Below, in pieces: positions 40,588 through 50,513 of a stretch of DNA of 64,000 bases; within the stretch, counting starts at the first letter, position 1, and each line of letters opens with the position of its first letter. Source of the DNA: Flavobacteriales bacterium UBA2306 (lineage in GTDB: Bacteria > Bacteroidota > Bacteroidia > Flavobacteriales > Weeksellaceae); NCBI GenBank assembly GCA_002345565.1, contig DDVS01000005.1, positions 124,001-188,000 of the forward strand. The letters run 5' to 3'. The position numbers and the translations under genes are program-made. The notes beneath the pieces were generated by a model that saw nothing but the letters and a program-made list of their open reading frames with translations, searched no databases and was not told the DNA's origin.

Positions 40588-42519
40588 ATGGAAAAACAAA
40601 AACGTTCCCTTAGATTTTCATTGAACGACAATGTGATGGATCTCTCCGATCTCAAGTTTTTGCCTAGATGGGTCATTTTGGTTATTGATATATTTTTGAT
40701 CAATGTATCATTACTCATTTCTCACCTTTTTATTAGAGAACTCAATGTAACGCATTATAATGTATTTCCGCTTAGTTATGTGTTTTTATTCATCATAGCG
40801 GTCAATATTTTATATATGTACATCTTCCGGACCTATCTTGGAGTAATCAGACATTCTACTTTTGTTGATCTTTTCAAGATATTTCTAGCCAATTTATGTG
40901 CAGTCCTTACGATTTCTATTATCAATTACAGCTACTATATTGGTGCAGATAACAAAATTATCCTCATGCCTTTTTTGGGGTTATATTTTGCAATCTCTTG
41001 TCTTTTATTATTTTTTTTCCGACTTTGCGTAAAGGGTTTTTTTAATATTATAAAAGAAAATAAAAGAAGTTCTGCGAGAAAAAAAATCTATGTTTTGGGC
41101 GATGATGATACTTCTGTAGCGATTGCGCAAGTCATCCTCTCCAATCACAATTTACCATTTGATATTACGGGATTTATATCTTATAATGATAAAAGATTGA
41201 GTATTAAACTTCTGGATAGGAAAATTGTTTCAAAATCTACCTTTATTTCTAATCTGGAAAATGGCATTAAAGAAGTGAGTGGTGTTTTGGTCATCAAAGA
41301 ATCGCTTCAAAAGGAGGAATTAGATTTTTGGGTTAATGTACTTCTGGAAAATAATCTTAAGATTTATAAAGCTCCTACTTTGCAAAAACTGCGAAGCAAC
41401 GATATCATTAATCAAATCAATACGATACAGATTGAAGACCTTCTCAATAGAAAACCTATTAAACTGGATAATGATGAGGTTAAAAAAAGACACTTCCAAA
41501 AAACAGTTCTTGTTACTGGAGGTGCAGGATCTATCGGTAGAGAAATTGTAAGACAAGTAGCACTTTTAGAACCATTTCAGATTGTGATACTGGATCAATC
41601 CGAAACGCCGCTTTATGATACAGAGTTGGAGATGAAGGAACTTTATCCTCATATTAATTTCAAATTTATACTTGCAGATATTTCCAACTACAGCCGTCTA
41701 GAACCTCTCTTTGACAGGTATCAGTTTTCTATGGTTTATCACGCCGCGGCTTACAAACATGTCCCTCTTGTAGAAGATAATCCTCATGAAGCAGTTTTGG
41801 TTAATGTATTAGGTACCAAAAATCTGGCAAAACTTTCCAGCAAGTATAAAGTCAACCGTTTTGTGATGGTTTCTACAGATAAAGCGGTGAATCCAACGAA
41901 CGTGATGGGCGCTTCCAAAAGAGTGGCAGAACTTTTTGTACAATCCCTTCAAAACCTTGAAGCCAACAGTACCAAATTTATTACCACCAGATTTGGGAAT
42001 GTATTAGGCTCAAATGGGTCTGTAATTCCTCATTTCCGCAGACAAATTGAAAAAGGAGGTCCGGTAACCATTACCCATCCGGAGATTGTAAGATATTTTA
42101 TGACCATTGCGGAAGCCTGCGAATTGGTGTTGCATGCGGGGACAATGGGCAAAGGAGGAGAGATTTATGTTTTCGATATGGGAGAGCCGGTTAAAATTCT
42201 GGAACTGGCCAAAAGAATGATCAAACTATCCGGTTTTGAACCAGAAATGGATATTAAAATTATCTACACAGGTCTAAGACCAGGAGAGAAGTTGTATGAA
42301 GAGCTGTTGAGTGATAATACCAAGACACTTCCTACCTCTCATGAAAAAATTATGATTTCCAAAGATCCATCCATGCAGTTTGAGGAAATTGATGAATTAA
42401 CAGACGTTGTCATCGATTTTTCTAAAAAAGAAGAAAAGCAGGAAATTGTGAGAGTATTAAAATCTATCGTAAAAGAATTTAAAAGCAATAATTCTATATA
42501 CGAATCGTTAGATAAATAA
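40588..42519 (+). CDS. UDP-sugar 4,6-dehydratase, CapD/WbpM/PglF type
   Basis: 643 aa membrane-anchored dehydratase making a 4-keto-6-deoxy intermediate from UDP-GlcNAc or a related sugar. The N-terminal part holds four hydrophobic segments (residues about 30-150), then a Rossmann-like region, then the SDR catalytic domain from about 305, with VTGGAGSIGREIV (NAD site), AAAYKHVPLVE and STDKAVNPTNVMGASKR. The usual catalytic Tyr-x3-Lys is Met-x3-Lys (VMGASK), as known in the PglF/FlaA1 group. Works with the preceding aminotransferase. Confidence 0.93.
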   Translation: MEKQKRSLRFSLNDNVMDLSDLKFLPRWVILVIDIFLINVSLLISHLFIRELNVTHYNVFPLSYVFLFIIAVNILYMYIFRTYLGVIRHSTFVDLFKIFLANLCAVLTISIINYSYYIGADNKIILMPFLGLYFAISCLLLFFFRLCVKGFFNIIKENKRSSARKKIYVLGDDDTSVAIAQVILSNHNLPFDITGFISYNDKRLSIKLLDRKIVSKSTFISNLENGIKEVSGVLVIKESLQKEELDFWVNVLLENNLKIYKAPTLQKLRSNDIINQINTIQIEDLLNRKPIKLDNDEVKKRHFQKTVLVTGGAGSIGREIVRQVALLEPFQIVILDQSETPLYDTELEMKELYPHINFKFILADISNYSRLEPLFDRYQFSMVYHAAAYKHVPLVEDNPHEAVLVNVLGTKNLAKLSSKYKVNRFVMVSTDKAVNPTNVMGASKRVAELFVQSLQNLEANSTKFITTRFGNVLGSNGSVIPHFRRQIEKGGPVTITHPEIVRYFMTIAEACELVLHAGTMGKGGEIYVFDMGEPVKILELAKRMIKLSGFEPEMDIKIIYTGLRPGEKLYEELLSDNTKTLPTSHEKIMISKDPSMQFEEIDELTDVVIDFSKKEEKQEIVRVLKSIVKEFKSNNSIYESLDK

Positions 42520-42527
42520 GTAATCCC

Positions 42528-42535
42528 TATATTTG
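42528..42535 (+). promoter_or_regulatory. Internal promoter before wza-type gene
   Basis: TATATTTG fits TAnnTTTG, 27 nt before the export gene. It may let the export genes be expressed separately from the sugar module. Confidence 0.5.
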
Positions 42536-42561
42536 CAAACCTTCAGTTAAGAATTTTATAT

Positions 42562-43365
42562 ATGAGAAGAGCTTTATCCATAGTTTTTATGGTAACATTG
42601 TTTTGTTTGATATTTTCGTGTAAAGCGAAAGAAGATATTGATTACATGAAAAATATCGAAGAAACAGCAATTCAAACATCAATCCAGACCTCCACTTTTA
42701 CCATCCAGCCAGGCGATCAATTGGTGATTTCTGTAACGGCTAAAGATAATGATGTCGTGAAGCCGTTTAATCAAAACTATTCTTCTAGCGATGTTTCACA
42801 GTTCTCTCTTCCAAGCAGCAATCTTCCTGTACAAGCACAAAGTTCTGTCTCTGGTCCTACTTATCTGGTAGATTCTAAAGGTAATATTCAGTTTCCTATT
42901 ATTGGTGAGCTTAATACAAAAGGAAAAACTATAGAAAATTTCCGTGAAGAGCTGAAGGAAAAATTAACGAAGTACGTTAAAAATCCGGGTGTTAATATCA
43001 GAAATACCAATTTTAAAGTTACAGTTCTAGGTGAGGTTAGCAAACCAGGTGTATTTTTGATTCCAGACGGGCAGTCTATGACGTTGCTTACAACGCTGGG
43101 CTTTGCAGGAGATTTAACCATCTATGGACAGAGAAAAAATGTGTTGGTTATTAGAAATGTAGATGGTAATACTACCAAGCAATATATTGACATTACCGAT
43201 GCAGCATTTATCAATTCGCCTTATTATTATGTAAAGCAAAATGACGTTATCTACGTTTCTCCTAACAAAACCAAGAAAAACTCTTCAGCATTCGGACCAC
43301 AAGCAGGAATATGGATTTCCGTTGCTTCTGTCGTTGTAGGTTTGCTGGCACTGCTTTTTAGATAA
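42562..43365 (+). CDS. Polysaccharide export lipoprotein, Wza-like
   Basis: Outer-membrane export pore subunit. Lipoprotein signal (CLIFSC), poly-export domain (TIQPGDQLVISVTAKD and VDSKGNIQFPIIGEL), an SLBB-like domain (VTVLGEVSKPGVFLIPDGQSMTL), and a C-terminal helix (GIWISVASVVVGLLALLF). 267 aa, shorter than E. coli Wza but usual for Bacteroidota. Pairs with the two Wzc proteins downstream. Confidence 0.92.
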   Translation: MRRALSIVFMVTLFCLIFSCKAKEDIDYMKNIEETAIQTSIQTSTFTIQPGDQLVISVTAKDNDVVKPFNQNYSSSDVSQFSLPSSNLPVQAQSSVSGPTYLVDSKGNIQFPIIGELNTKGKTIENFREELKEKLTKYVKNPGVNIRNTNFKVTVLGEVSKPGVFLIPDGQSMTLLTTLGFAGDLTIYGQRKNVLVIRNVDGNTTKQYIDITDAAFINSPYYYVKQNDVIYVSPNKTKKNSSAFGPQAGIWISVASVVVGLLALLFR

Positions 43366-43391
43366 AAAAACTAACTTATTTTCATTTTTTG

Positions 43392-45713
43392 ATGGAAAAT
43401 CAAACTGATAACCACACTGTTGATATAAGCACGCTTATAAAACCTTACCTATCCAAATGGTATTGGTTTGTGATTAGTGCTTTTATTTGTCTTATATTGT
43501 CTTTTATTTATATTAAAACCAGTGTTCCGGTTTATAATGTAAAAAGCGCAGTGCTGATAAAAGATGCCAAAAAATCTTTAGGCGGTGGAGCTGCAGATAT
43601 GGGTGTTCTGGAAGGCCTGTCAGGTTTTGGCGGGATGAGCACCAATAGTATTGAAAATGAATTGGAGATTTTTAAATCAAAAAAACTGGTAAGAGATGTG
43701 GTGAAATCCCAAAATCTGCAAACCGATTTATTGGTTAAAAACGGATTCAAGACTATAGAGCTTTTTGGAGAAAGTTCTCCGGTGAAGATTATTATTATCA
43801 ACGAGAAAAAGAATAAAAAATTTCCGAAAAAAGCTTTTCATCTTATTAAGAATAAAACGGGCTGGGTATTGAGTTCAGAAGAGTTCAATTATAAGGCTCA
43901 GGTTATTTTTAACAAAGTAATTAGCCTTCCTTTTGCCAATATCATCATCACTCCCAATTCTAATTTTGACGCATCTAAAGTTGACTTTGAAATTGATGAT
44001 ATCTATGTAAATTTTAATCCAACAGAAATAGCTGCTTCTGATATTCAGAAGTCTTTGGAAATAGATTTGGCAGATAAAGATGCCACAGTTATTAATATTG
44101 GTATCAATTCTCCACAGACAGAGAAAGCAACAGCAGTCATCAATTCATTGATTGCGGCTTATAATAAAGATGCTATTGTAGATAAAAATACAGAGTCTCA
44201 AAAAACCAAGGATTTTATTGATGAAAGGATTTCTAAAATTGCTACAGAACTAGACCATGTAGAGACAGAGAAAGAGCAGTTTAAATCTAAAAATGGAATC
44301 ACCGATATTTTTACAGAAACCAAAATCAATCTGGAAACATCTGCAGAAGCCAAGAAAAAAGAATTGGACCTCAGTGGCCAGCTGGAGATTACACAAGATT
44401 TGATCTCTTATCTTCAGAAACAAAATATCAGTCAGGCATTACCTTCTAACATTGGATTAACCAATGGTGAGTCCAATCTCGCTATTTCCAATTATAATAA
44501 AATGATTTTGGAAAGAAATCGTTTATTAGAAAATGCCACCCCTCAGAATCCTTTGGTTATAGACATAACAAAACAGATTAATACCATGCGTAGATCTGTA
44601 GAAGATGCTTTGCAAAAAAATAAAACAGGGTTACAATTGGCACTGGGAGAATATTCTGAGGAACAAAATAGTTTAAAATCCAGAATAAACCAAGTTCCTA
44701 AACAGGAAAAACTGTTTAGAAATCTGGAAAGAAAACAGCAAATTAAAGAAAATCTTTATTTACTTTTACTCCAAAAAAGGGAAGAAACAGCCATTTCATT
44801 AGCCGTTGTAGCACCAAAAGCAAGACTGGTAGAGCCTGCGTTTGTTTCGGACAAGCCGGTTGCTCCAAAAAAAATGATTATTTTGCTGGCTTCGCTTATT
44901 GTAGGATTGATGATACCAATGGGGATTATTTACATCAAAGAATTGATGAATAATAAGATTGTTGATAAAGAAGATCTCAAAAAATTATCTACCATACCAG
45001 TAATAGGAGAAATCCCTTCTATCAAGAAAGATGTAGAACATCTGGTAAAAGCCAATGACTTGTCTCCGTTGGCAGAATCTTTCCGGATTTTGATTACGAA
45101 TATGGGATTTATGTTAGATTCTAATGAGGATTCAAAAGTGATTTTTGTAACATCATCTGTGAAAGGGGAAGGAAAAACTTTTGTTTCTATGAACTTGGCA
45201 CTTACTTTTGCCAATTATCATAAAGTAGTTTTAATAGGTGCAGATATCAGAAATCCGCAATTGCAGAGATATAGCGAGGGAAGCAAAACAAAAATTGGGC
45301 TCACAGAGTTTCTTTATGACTCCAGTCTAGAGCCTTCGGAAGTTATTATGCAAAATCCAGTCTCGGCTAATAGTGATGTTATCTATTCCGGGAGCATACC
45401 TCCAAATCCTACAGAATTGCTTAAAAACGGTAGGATTAATGTTTTGTTGGATTATCTTAAAAAACATTATCAATATATCATTATAGATACAGCACCTTTA
45501 CTATTGGTAACGGACAGTTTACTGATTTCTAATTATTCGGATCTTAAACTTTATGTAACAAGATCCAATTACACAGAGAAATCTTTAATAGAATTTGCTA
45601 ATGAACTGGTGGATACTAATAAACTAAAAAATGTTGCTTTTGTGTTGAATGACTTAAATAGGAAAAATTTTGGTTATGGGAACAAATATGGTTATGGATA
45701 TAATAATAAATGA
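43392..45713 (+). CDS. Wzc-type tyrosine autokinase, first copy
   Basis: Inner-membrane polysaccharide co-polymerase and BY-kinase, about 773 aa. Wzz-type N-terminal domain with a membrane helix (about 22-42), a long periplasmic coiled region, a second helix (about 495-520), and the cytoplasmic kinase with Walker A (VKGEGKTF), Walker A' (VVLIGADIRNPQLQ) and Walker B (YIIIDTAPLLLV). The C-terminus has a Tyr cluster FGYGNKYGYGY for autophosphorylation. Controls chain length and export with Wza. Confidence 0.93.
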   Translation: MENQTDNHTVDISTLIKPYLSKWYWFVISAFICLILSFIYIKTSVPVYNVKSAVLIKDAKKSLGGGAADMGVLEGLSGFGGMSTNSIENELEIFKSKKLVRDVVKSQNLQTDLLVKNGFKTIELFGESSPVKIIIINEKKNKKFPKKAFHLIKNKTGWVLSSEEFNYKAQVIFNKVISLPFANIIITPNSNFDASKVDFEIDDIYVNFNPTEIAASDIQKSLEIDLADKDATVINIGINSPQTEKATAVINSLIAAYNKDAIVDKNTESQKTKDFIDERISKIATELDHVETEKEQFKSKNGITDIFTETKINLETSAEAKKKELDLSGQLEITQDLISYLQKQNISQALPSNIGLTNGESNLAISNYNKMILERNRLLENATPQNPLVIDITKQINTMRRSVEDALQKNKTGLQLALGEYSEEQNSLKSRINQVPKQEKLFRNLERKQQIKENLYLLLLQKREETAISLAVVAPKARLVEPAFVSDKPVAPKKMIILLASLIVGLMIPMGIIYIKELMNNKIVDKEDLKKLSTIPVIGEIPSIKKDVEHLVKANDLSPLAESFRILITNMGFMLDSNEDSKVIFVTSSVKGEGKTFVSMNLALTFANYHKVVLIGADIRNPQLQRYSEGSKTKIGLTEFLYDSSLEPSEVIMQNPVSANSDVIYSGSIPPNPTELLKNGRINVLLDYLKKHYQYIIIDTAPLLLVTDSLLISNYSDLKLYVTRSNYTEKSLIEFANELVDTNKLKNVAFVLNDLNRKNFGYGNKYGYGYNNK

Positions 45714-45723
45714 AGCGTAAAGA

Positions 45724-48081
45724 ATGAAAGATACTCAAGATCAATCAGATGAATTAAACTTAAAAGAAATAATAAAACCTTACTTGCAAAAATGGTATTG
45801 GTTTTTTATCAGTGTTTTTGTTTTTTTATGTTTAGCAGTTTTATATATCAAATTTAAAGCACCGGTTTACAACATCCGTTCCTCTGTTCTTATAAAAGAT
45901 GCCAAAAAGATGTCTAATGCTTCTGCTGATTTTGGTGTCCTTTCTGGATTTGGTGGTTTTGCAGGTATGGGAACCAACAGTATTGAAAATGAATTGGAAA
46001 TCTTTAAATCCCATAAAATTTTTGAAGATGTAATCCGTAAGATTAAAATTCAAACGTCTATCTATTCTCGCGAAAAATTTTATGATGTAGAGCTTTATAA
46101 AGACACAAACCCGTTTATTATCCATGTTGTTACTGAGAAACCTTTTGAAGAATTGCCAAAAAAACCGGTCGATTTTAAAGTGTCGGGCGACCAAATAACG
46201 CTTTCTTCAGAAGAATTGAAAAATGATATCGTCACTACATTTAATAAAACCATCAGCCTGCCTTACGCTAATATTATTATTACAAAAAACCCAAAATTCA
46301 ACAGGAAAAAAGTTAAAAAACTAAATTTAAAAGATTTCTATTTTATCTATTCGGATCTAGAAAGTTTGGTCAATGGTTTAGAAGAAGGGGTTACCGTAGA
46401 TCTTGTAGATAAGGATGCTACTGTTATAAGCTTATCAATGAACCATGAAAACAAAGATAAAGCTAAAGATATTTTAAATAGCCTTACAGAAATTTATAAT
46501 GAATATGCTATCATTGATAAAAATACAGAGTCCAAAAAAACCAAAGATTTTATTGATGATAGAATTGTAATTATCTCCAAAGAGTTGGGAGATGTAGAAA
46601 ATCAAAGACAAAATTTTAAAGTAGAGCATAAAATTGTTGACTTGCCTTCAGAAGCTCGTCTAAATCTTCAATTAGCGACTGAATCAGAGAAAAAGGAATT
46701 AGAACTAGATACTCAAATTGAACTCATAAATATTTTTTTAAATTACATTAATTCGCCAAAAAATAGTAATCAAATTATTCCAACAAATATTGGTGTAGAC
46801 AGTCCTGCGGCTATTGCAAATATATCCGCTTATAACAAATTGATTCTTGATAGAAATAGGATGTTAGAAAATGCTACTCCAGACAATCCACTTGTTATTG
46901 AAATTACAAGAGATATAAATGCCTTGAAATCTTCTCTTAAAGAAAGCCTTTATAAAAGTGTAAATTCTTTACAGATTAGTAGAAAAGAAGCAAGTCAATA
47001 TGGAAGTGATAAAGAAAATAAAATTCAGCAAATCCCATATCAGGAAAAATTATTTAGAAACATAGAACGCCAACAACAGATCAAAGAGAATCTTTATCTT
47101 TTACTGTTGCAAAAAAGAGAAGAAGCAGCGATCTCTATGGCTATTACGGGAGAAAAAGCAAGAGTTGTGGATCATGCTTTTGTAGATAAAAAACCTGTTG
47201 CACCCAAAATACTGATAAGCCTTGCGGCGGCTTTATTACTAGGACTAATTCTTCCAGGCGCTTTTATTTATCTTAAAGAATTGTTTAACAACAAAATCAT
47301 TACCAAGCACGATTTGGAGAAACTGACTCGGGTGCCTATCCTTGCAGAAATCCCTCGTTTGAATAAAAGAGATGAAGAACTCATCAAAATTAATGATGTG
47401 TCACCTTTGGCGGAAGCTTTCAGGATTTTAGTGACCAATATTAAATTTATCCTTCCCAAAAAAGATTCTGCCAAGATTATCTTTGTAACTTCCACAGTAA
47501 AAGGAGAAGGAAAAACGTTTGTATCTGTCAATCTGTCATTGGCGTTATCTTCACCAAAAAACAAAGTATTGGTTATAGGCTCTGACATCAGAAATCCGCA
47601 GCTACAACGTTATAATCCTGCAATGAAAGGTGCAAAAGGACTTACAGAGTTTCTTCATGGGGATGTTACGCTGGCTCGTGAAGTTATTCACCCAAGTGGA
47701 TTTATTAACAATTGTGATTTTATTTATTCTGGTAGTATTCCTCCAAATCCGGCAGAACTTCTTCAGAATGGACGTTATGAAGAACTGCTAGATCAAGTTA
47801 GAAATGATTATCAATATATTATTCTGGACACGGCACCGTTAATGCTGGTAACAGACTCCTTACTCATTTCTAATGTTGCAGATGCTACTTTGTATGTTAC
47901 CAGATCAGAAGTGACAGAAAAAATGTTTATTGATTTTGCCAATAAAAACATTGAGTCTAAAAAAGTGAATAATGCCGCCTTTGTGCTCAATGATATTCAT
48001 AAAACCAACTTTGGATATGGGAATAAATATGGCTATGGCTACCAAGCTGAAGAAAAAAAATGGTGGCAAAAAATATTTTAG
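45724..48081 (+). CDS. Wzc-type tyrosine autokinase, second copy
   Basis: 785 aa, a paralogue of the preceding gene: same domains, Walker A (VKGEGKTF), A' (VLVIGSDIRNPQLQ) and B (YIILDTAPLMLV), and the same FGYGNKYGYGY cluster, followed by an extra tail EEKKWWQKIF. The N-terminal (KWYWFFISVFVF) and kinase parts align closely while the periplasmic part differs more. It follows 10 bp after the first copy. Two kinases may form a mixed complex or serve different polymers. Confidence 0.93.
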   Translation: MKDTQDQSDELNLKEIIKPYLQKWYWFFISVFVFLCLAVLYIKFKAPVYNIRSSVLIKDAKKMSNASADFGVLSGFGGFAGMGTNSIENELEIFKSHKIFEDVIRKIKIQTSIYSREKFYDVELYKDTNPFIIHVVTEKPFEELPKKPVDFKVSGDQITLSSEELKNDIVTTFNKTISLPYANIIITKNPKFNRKKVKKLNLKDFYFIYSDLESLVNGLEEGVTVDLVDKDATVISLSMNHENKDKAKDILNSLTEIYNEYAIIDKNTESKKTKDFIDDRIVIISKELGDVENQRQNFKVEHKIVDLPSEARLNLQLATESEKKELELDTQIELINIFLNYINSPKNSNQIIPTNIGVDSPAAIANISAYNKLILDRNRMLENATPDNPLVIEITRDINALKSSLKESLYKSVNSLQISRKEASQYGSDKENKIQQIPYQEKLFRNIERQQQIKENLYLLLLQKREEAAISMAITGEKARVVDHAFVDKKPVAPKILISLAAALLLGLILPGAFIYLKELFNNKIITKHDLEKLTRVPILAEIPRLNKRDEELIKINDVSPLAEAFRILVTNIKFILPKKDSAKIIFVTSTVKGEGKTFVSVNLSLALSSPKNKVLVIGSDIRNPQLQRYNPAMKGAKGLTEFLHGDVTLAREVIHPSGFINNCDFIYSGSIPPNPAELLQNGRYEELLDQVRNDYQYIILDTAPLMLVTDSLLISNVADATLYVTRSEVTEKMFIDFANKNIESKKVNNAAFVLNDIHKTNFGYGNKYGYGYQAEEKKWWQKIF

Positions 48082-48090
48082 TTTTTTTTG

Positions 48091-49572
48091 ATGAAGACAG
48101 AAGACAAAAAAAAAATTAGTATAAAAACTAATTATATTCTTAATTTATTACGCGTCTTTTCTACCGCTTTTATTACTATTTTTACGATGCCATATCTTAA
48201 CAGAGTATTGGGGGTTGAGAATGTTGGTAAAGTGGAGTATGTTTTTACAATCATTAATTATTTTGTTTTATTTTCTGCTGTTGGAATTCCAATGTATGGA
48301 ATCCGTGAAGTTTCAAAGTTGAGACAAAACAAAAAAGCTTTATTTACATTAGTATCTGAACTGTTACTAATTCTTTCAATTACGACTGTTCTATCATATG
48401 CTTTCATATTTGGAATATTGCTTAATCTGCAGGCGCTAAGCAATTATAGAAATCTTTTATTAATAATGTCTGCAATGGTACTTTTTAGTAATATAGGTGC
48501 AGAATGGTATTTTCAAGGAATTGAAAATCAAAAATTTATAACGATAAGAAATGTTGTAGTAAGATTTTCTATTTTTGGACTTATATTTATTTTGGTGAAG
48601 GACGATAAGGATTATGTTACTTACTCTATCCTATTCACAATTATGCTTTTTGGAGCAAATTTTATTAATCTTATCGTTATTCTTAGAGAAATAATTAGTA
48701 ATAAGATAGTATTCAGTGATTTACGACTGAAAAAACACCTGAAACCTATATTTTCTATATTTGTAGCTACAGTCTCTGTAAACATTTATTTACAGCTCGA
48801 CAATTTTTTGATCGGAAGTATCTCTGGCGATAAATATGTGGCTTATTATGCTCTTGCAAATAAGCTTATACGGTACTTAATTTCATTTATTATAATCATT
48901 GGTTCTGTTGCTCTACCTAGATTATCATATCTTTATCATAGTAATAAATTACAATATAATCAACTACTTAAAAAAGTTTTTGATTTTATGATGATTATTG
49001 CAATTCCAAGCAGTATTTATTTCTTTATTTTTTCAAGTGATATTATTTTATTTATGGGAGGGGAGGATTTTTTGGCTGCTGATTTAACTATGAAAATACT
49101 ATCTCCATTATGCATTATTGTAAGTTTTGCGTATTTTTTTGGATTTTTGGTATTATATGCCCAGGAGAAAGAGAAGATTTACACGTTTGCTACAATATTT
49201 TCTGCAGTTGTTAGTCTGATATTAAATTTTTACAGTATTAAACGATATCAACATAATGGTGCAGCAGTTGTGGCTCTAATAGCAGAGTTTATCGCAATTA
49301 TTGTCATGTTTTTTTACATTAATAAAGAGAAAAGATCTGTAAAAATTTTTAATATTAATTTTATCAAAATTATTGTTGCCAATGTTATTTTATTTATCTT
49401 AATTCAAATATTAAAAAATAATGTTGTAGTCGAAAATAAGTTGATCGGTTGGTTAACATTTTCGGCATTATTTGTTACAAGTTATACTTTGGGTCTTCTA
49501 GCGCTTAAAGAAGAAAATAGTATACATTATCTAAAACAAATCTTTTCAAAACGAACTATAACCAACAAATAA
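48091..49572 (+). CDS. Oligosaccharide flippase family protein (Wzx)
   Basis: MATE/MVF-type polytopic protein with about 12-14 hydrophobic segments, including YILNLLRVFSTAFITIF at the start and VENVGKVEYVFTIINYFVLFS, typical of Wzx repeat-unit flippases. 494 aa is usual. I use the ATG at 48091; a TTG one codon before is less likely. It moves undecaprenyl-linked repeat units across the inner membrane. Confidence 0.9.
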   Translation: MKTEDKKKISIKTNYILNLLRVFSTAFITIFTMPYLNRVLGVENVGKVEYVFTIINYFVLFSAVGIPMYGIREVSKLRQNKKALFTLVSELLLILSITTVLSYAFIFGILLNLQALSNYRNLLLIMSAMVLFSNIGAEWYFQGIENQKFITIRNVVVRFSIFGLIFILVKDDKDYVTYSILFTIMLFGANFINLIVILREIISNKIVFSDLRLKKHLKPIFSIFVATVSVNIYLQLDNFLIGSISGDKYVAYYALANKLIRYLISFIIIIGSVALPRLSYLYHSNKLQYNQLLKKVFDFMMIIAIPSSIYFFIFSSDIILFMGGEDFLAADLTMKILSPLCIIVSFAYFFGFLVLYAQEKEKIYTFATIFSAVVSLILNFYSIKRYQHNGAAVVALIAEFIAIIVMFFYINKEKRSVKIFNINFIKIIVANVILFILIQILKNNVVVENKLIGWLTFSALFVTSYTLGLLALKEENSIHYLKQIFSKRTITNK

Positions 49573-49591
49573 TTGATTTTAAAGAACACAA

Positions 49592-50491
49592 ATGGATATA
49601 TCAATAATTATTGTCAACTACAATACACTTGAACTTACAAAAAAATCAATTGATTCAGTTTTTGCATATAATCCCAAAAATATTGAATTTGAGGTTATTG
49701 TAGTTGATAATGCCTCTACCGATGGGAGCAAATCATGTTTTGAAGAAGACTCACGTATTACATATATATACTCGGATGAAAATTTGGGTTTCGGTAGAGC
49801 TAATAATATTGGGATTAAAAGATCTAATGCAAAGTATGTTTTTTTATTAAATTCTGATGCGTATCTAGTAGAAGATGTACTTACTCCATTTTATAATTTT
49901 ATGGAACTTCCACAAAATAAAGATGTTGTCTGTTGTGGAGCAAATGTTATTAATTCACTAAGTGAAGACTCTATTATTGGAGGTAACCTCCCAAGCGTAC
50001 AAGAGTCAATTGCAAGACTAGGTTTTGCTATTTTCTTCCTGCCTTATTATAGAAAACATTTGGCCAGCGGAGTTAAACATTATAAAGAAAAAGGTTCTGT
50101 TTATGAAATAGGGTATGTTACAGGTGCGGATATGTTTCTGCGAAAATCGGTTTTAGATAACTTGGGAGCGTTTGATCCATCATTTTTTCTTTATTATGAA
50201 GAGACCGAAATGTCATTTAGATTTAAAAAAAATAATTTCAGAAGTGTAATATTATCTGATTATAAACTAGTGCATGACCAAGGAAGTTCATCAAAAACAC
50301 CAGCGATCAATAAAAATATTGAAAAAATATTTTCAGAAAGTAGATATTATTATTTTCAAAAATGTTATGGAATAGGATCTGCCAGATTTGTAACTTTTTT
50401 ATTTGCTCTTCAATCCGTAATTTTTGGTATATTTACGATTAACAAAAATGATTTTATAAGGGCACGGATAATCTTTAAAACGTTAAAATAA
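49592..50491 (+). CDS. Glycosyltransferase family 2
   Basis: Inverting GT-A enzyme, 299 aa, rhamnosyltransferase-like. N-terminal IIIVNYNTLELTKKSIDSV, the VDNASTDGS nucleotide-sugar site, FLLNSDAYL (DxD-like) and the C-terminal YEETEMSFRFKK motif. Adds a sugar to the lipid-linked repeat unit at the cytoplasmic face. Specificity unknown. Confidence 0.92.
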   Translation: MDISIIIVNYNTLELTKKSIDSVFAYNPKNIEFEVIVVDNASTDGSKSCFEEDSRITYIYSDENLGFGRANNIGIKRSNAKYVFLLNSDAYLVEDVLTPFYNFMELPQNKDVVCCGANVINSLSEDSIIGGNLPSVQESIARLGFAIFFLPYYRKHLASGVKHYKEKGSVYEIGYVTGADMFLRKSVLDNLGAFDPSFFLYYEETEMSFRFKKNNFRSVILSDYKLVHDQGSSSKTPAINKNIEKIFSESRYYYFQKCYGIGSARFVTFLFALQSVIFGIFTINKNDFIRARIIFKTLK

Positions 50492-50513
50492 TTAGTTTTA
50501 CTTTTTATAATAG

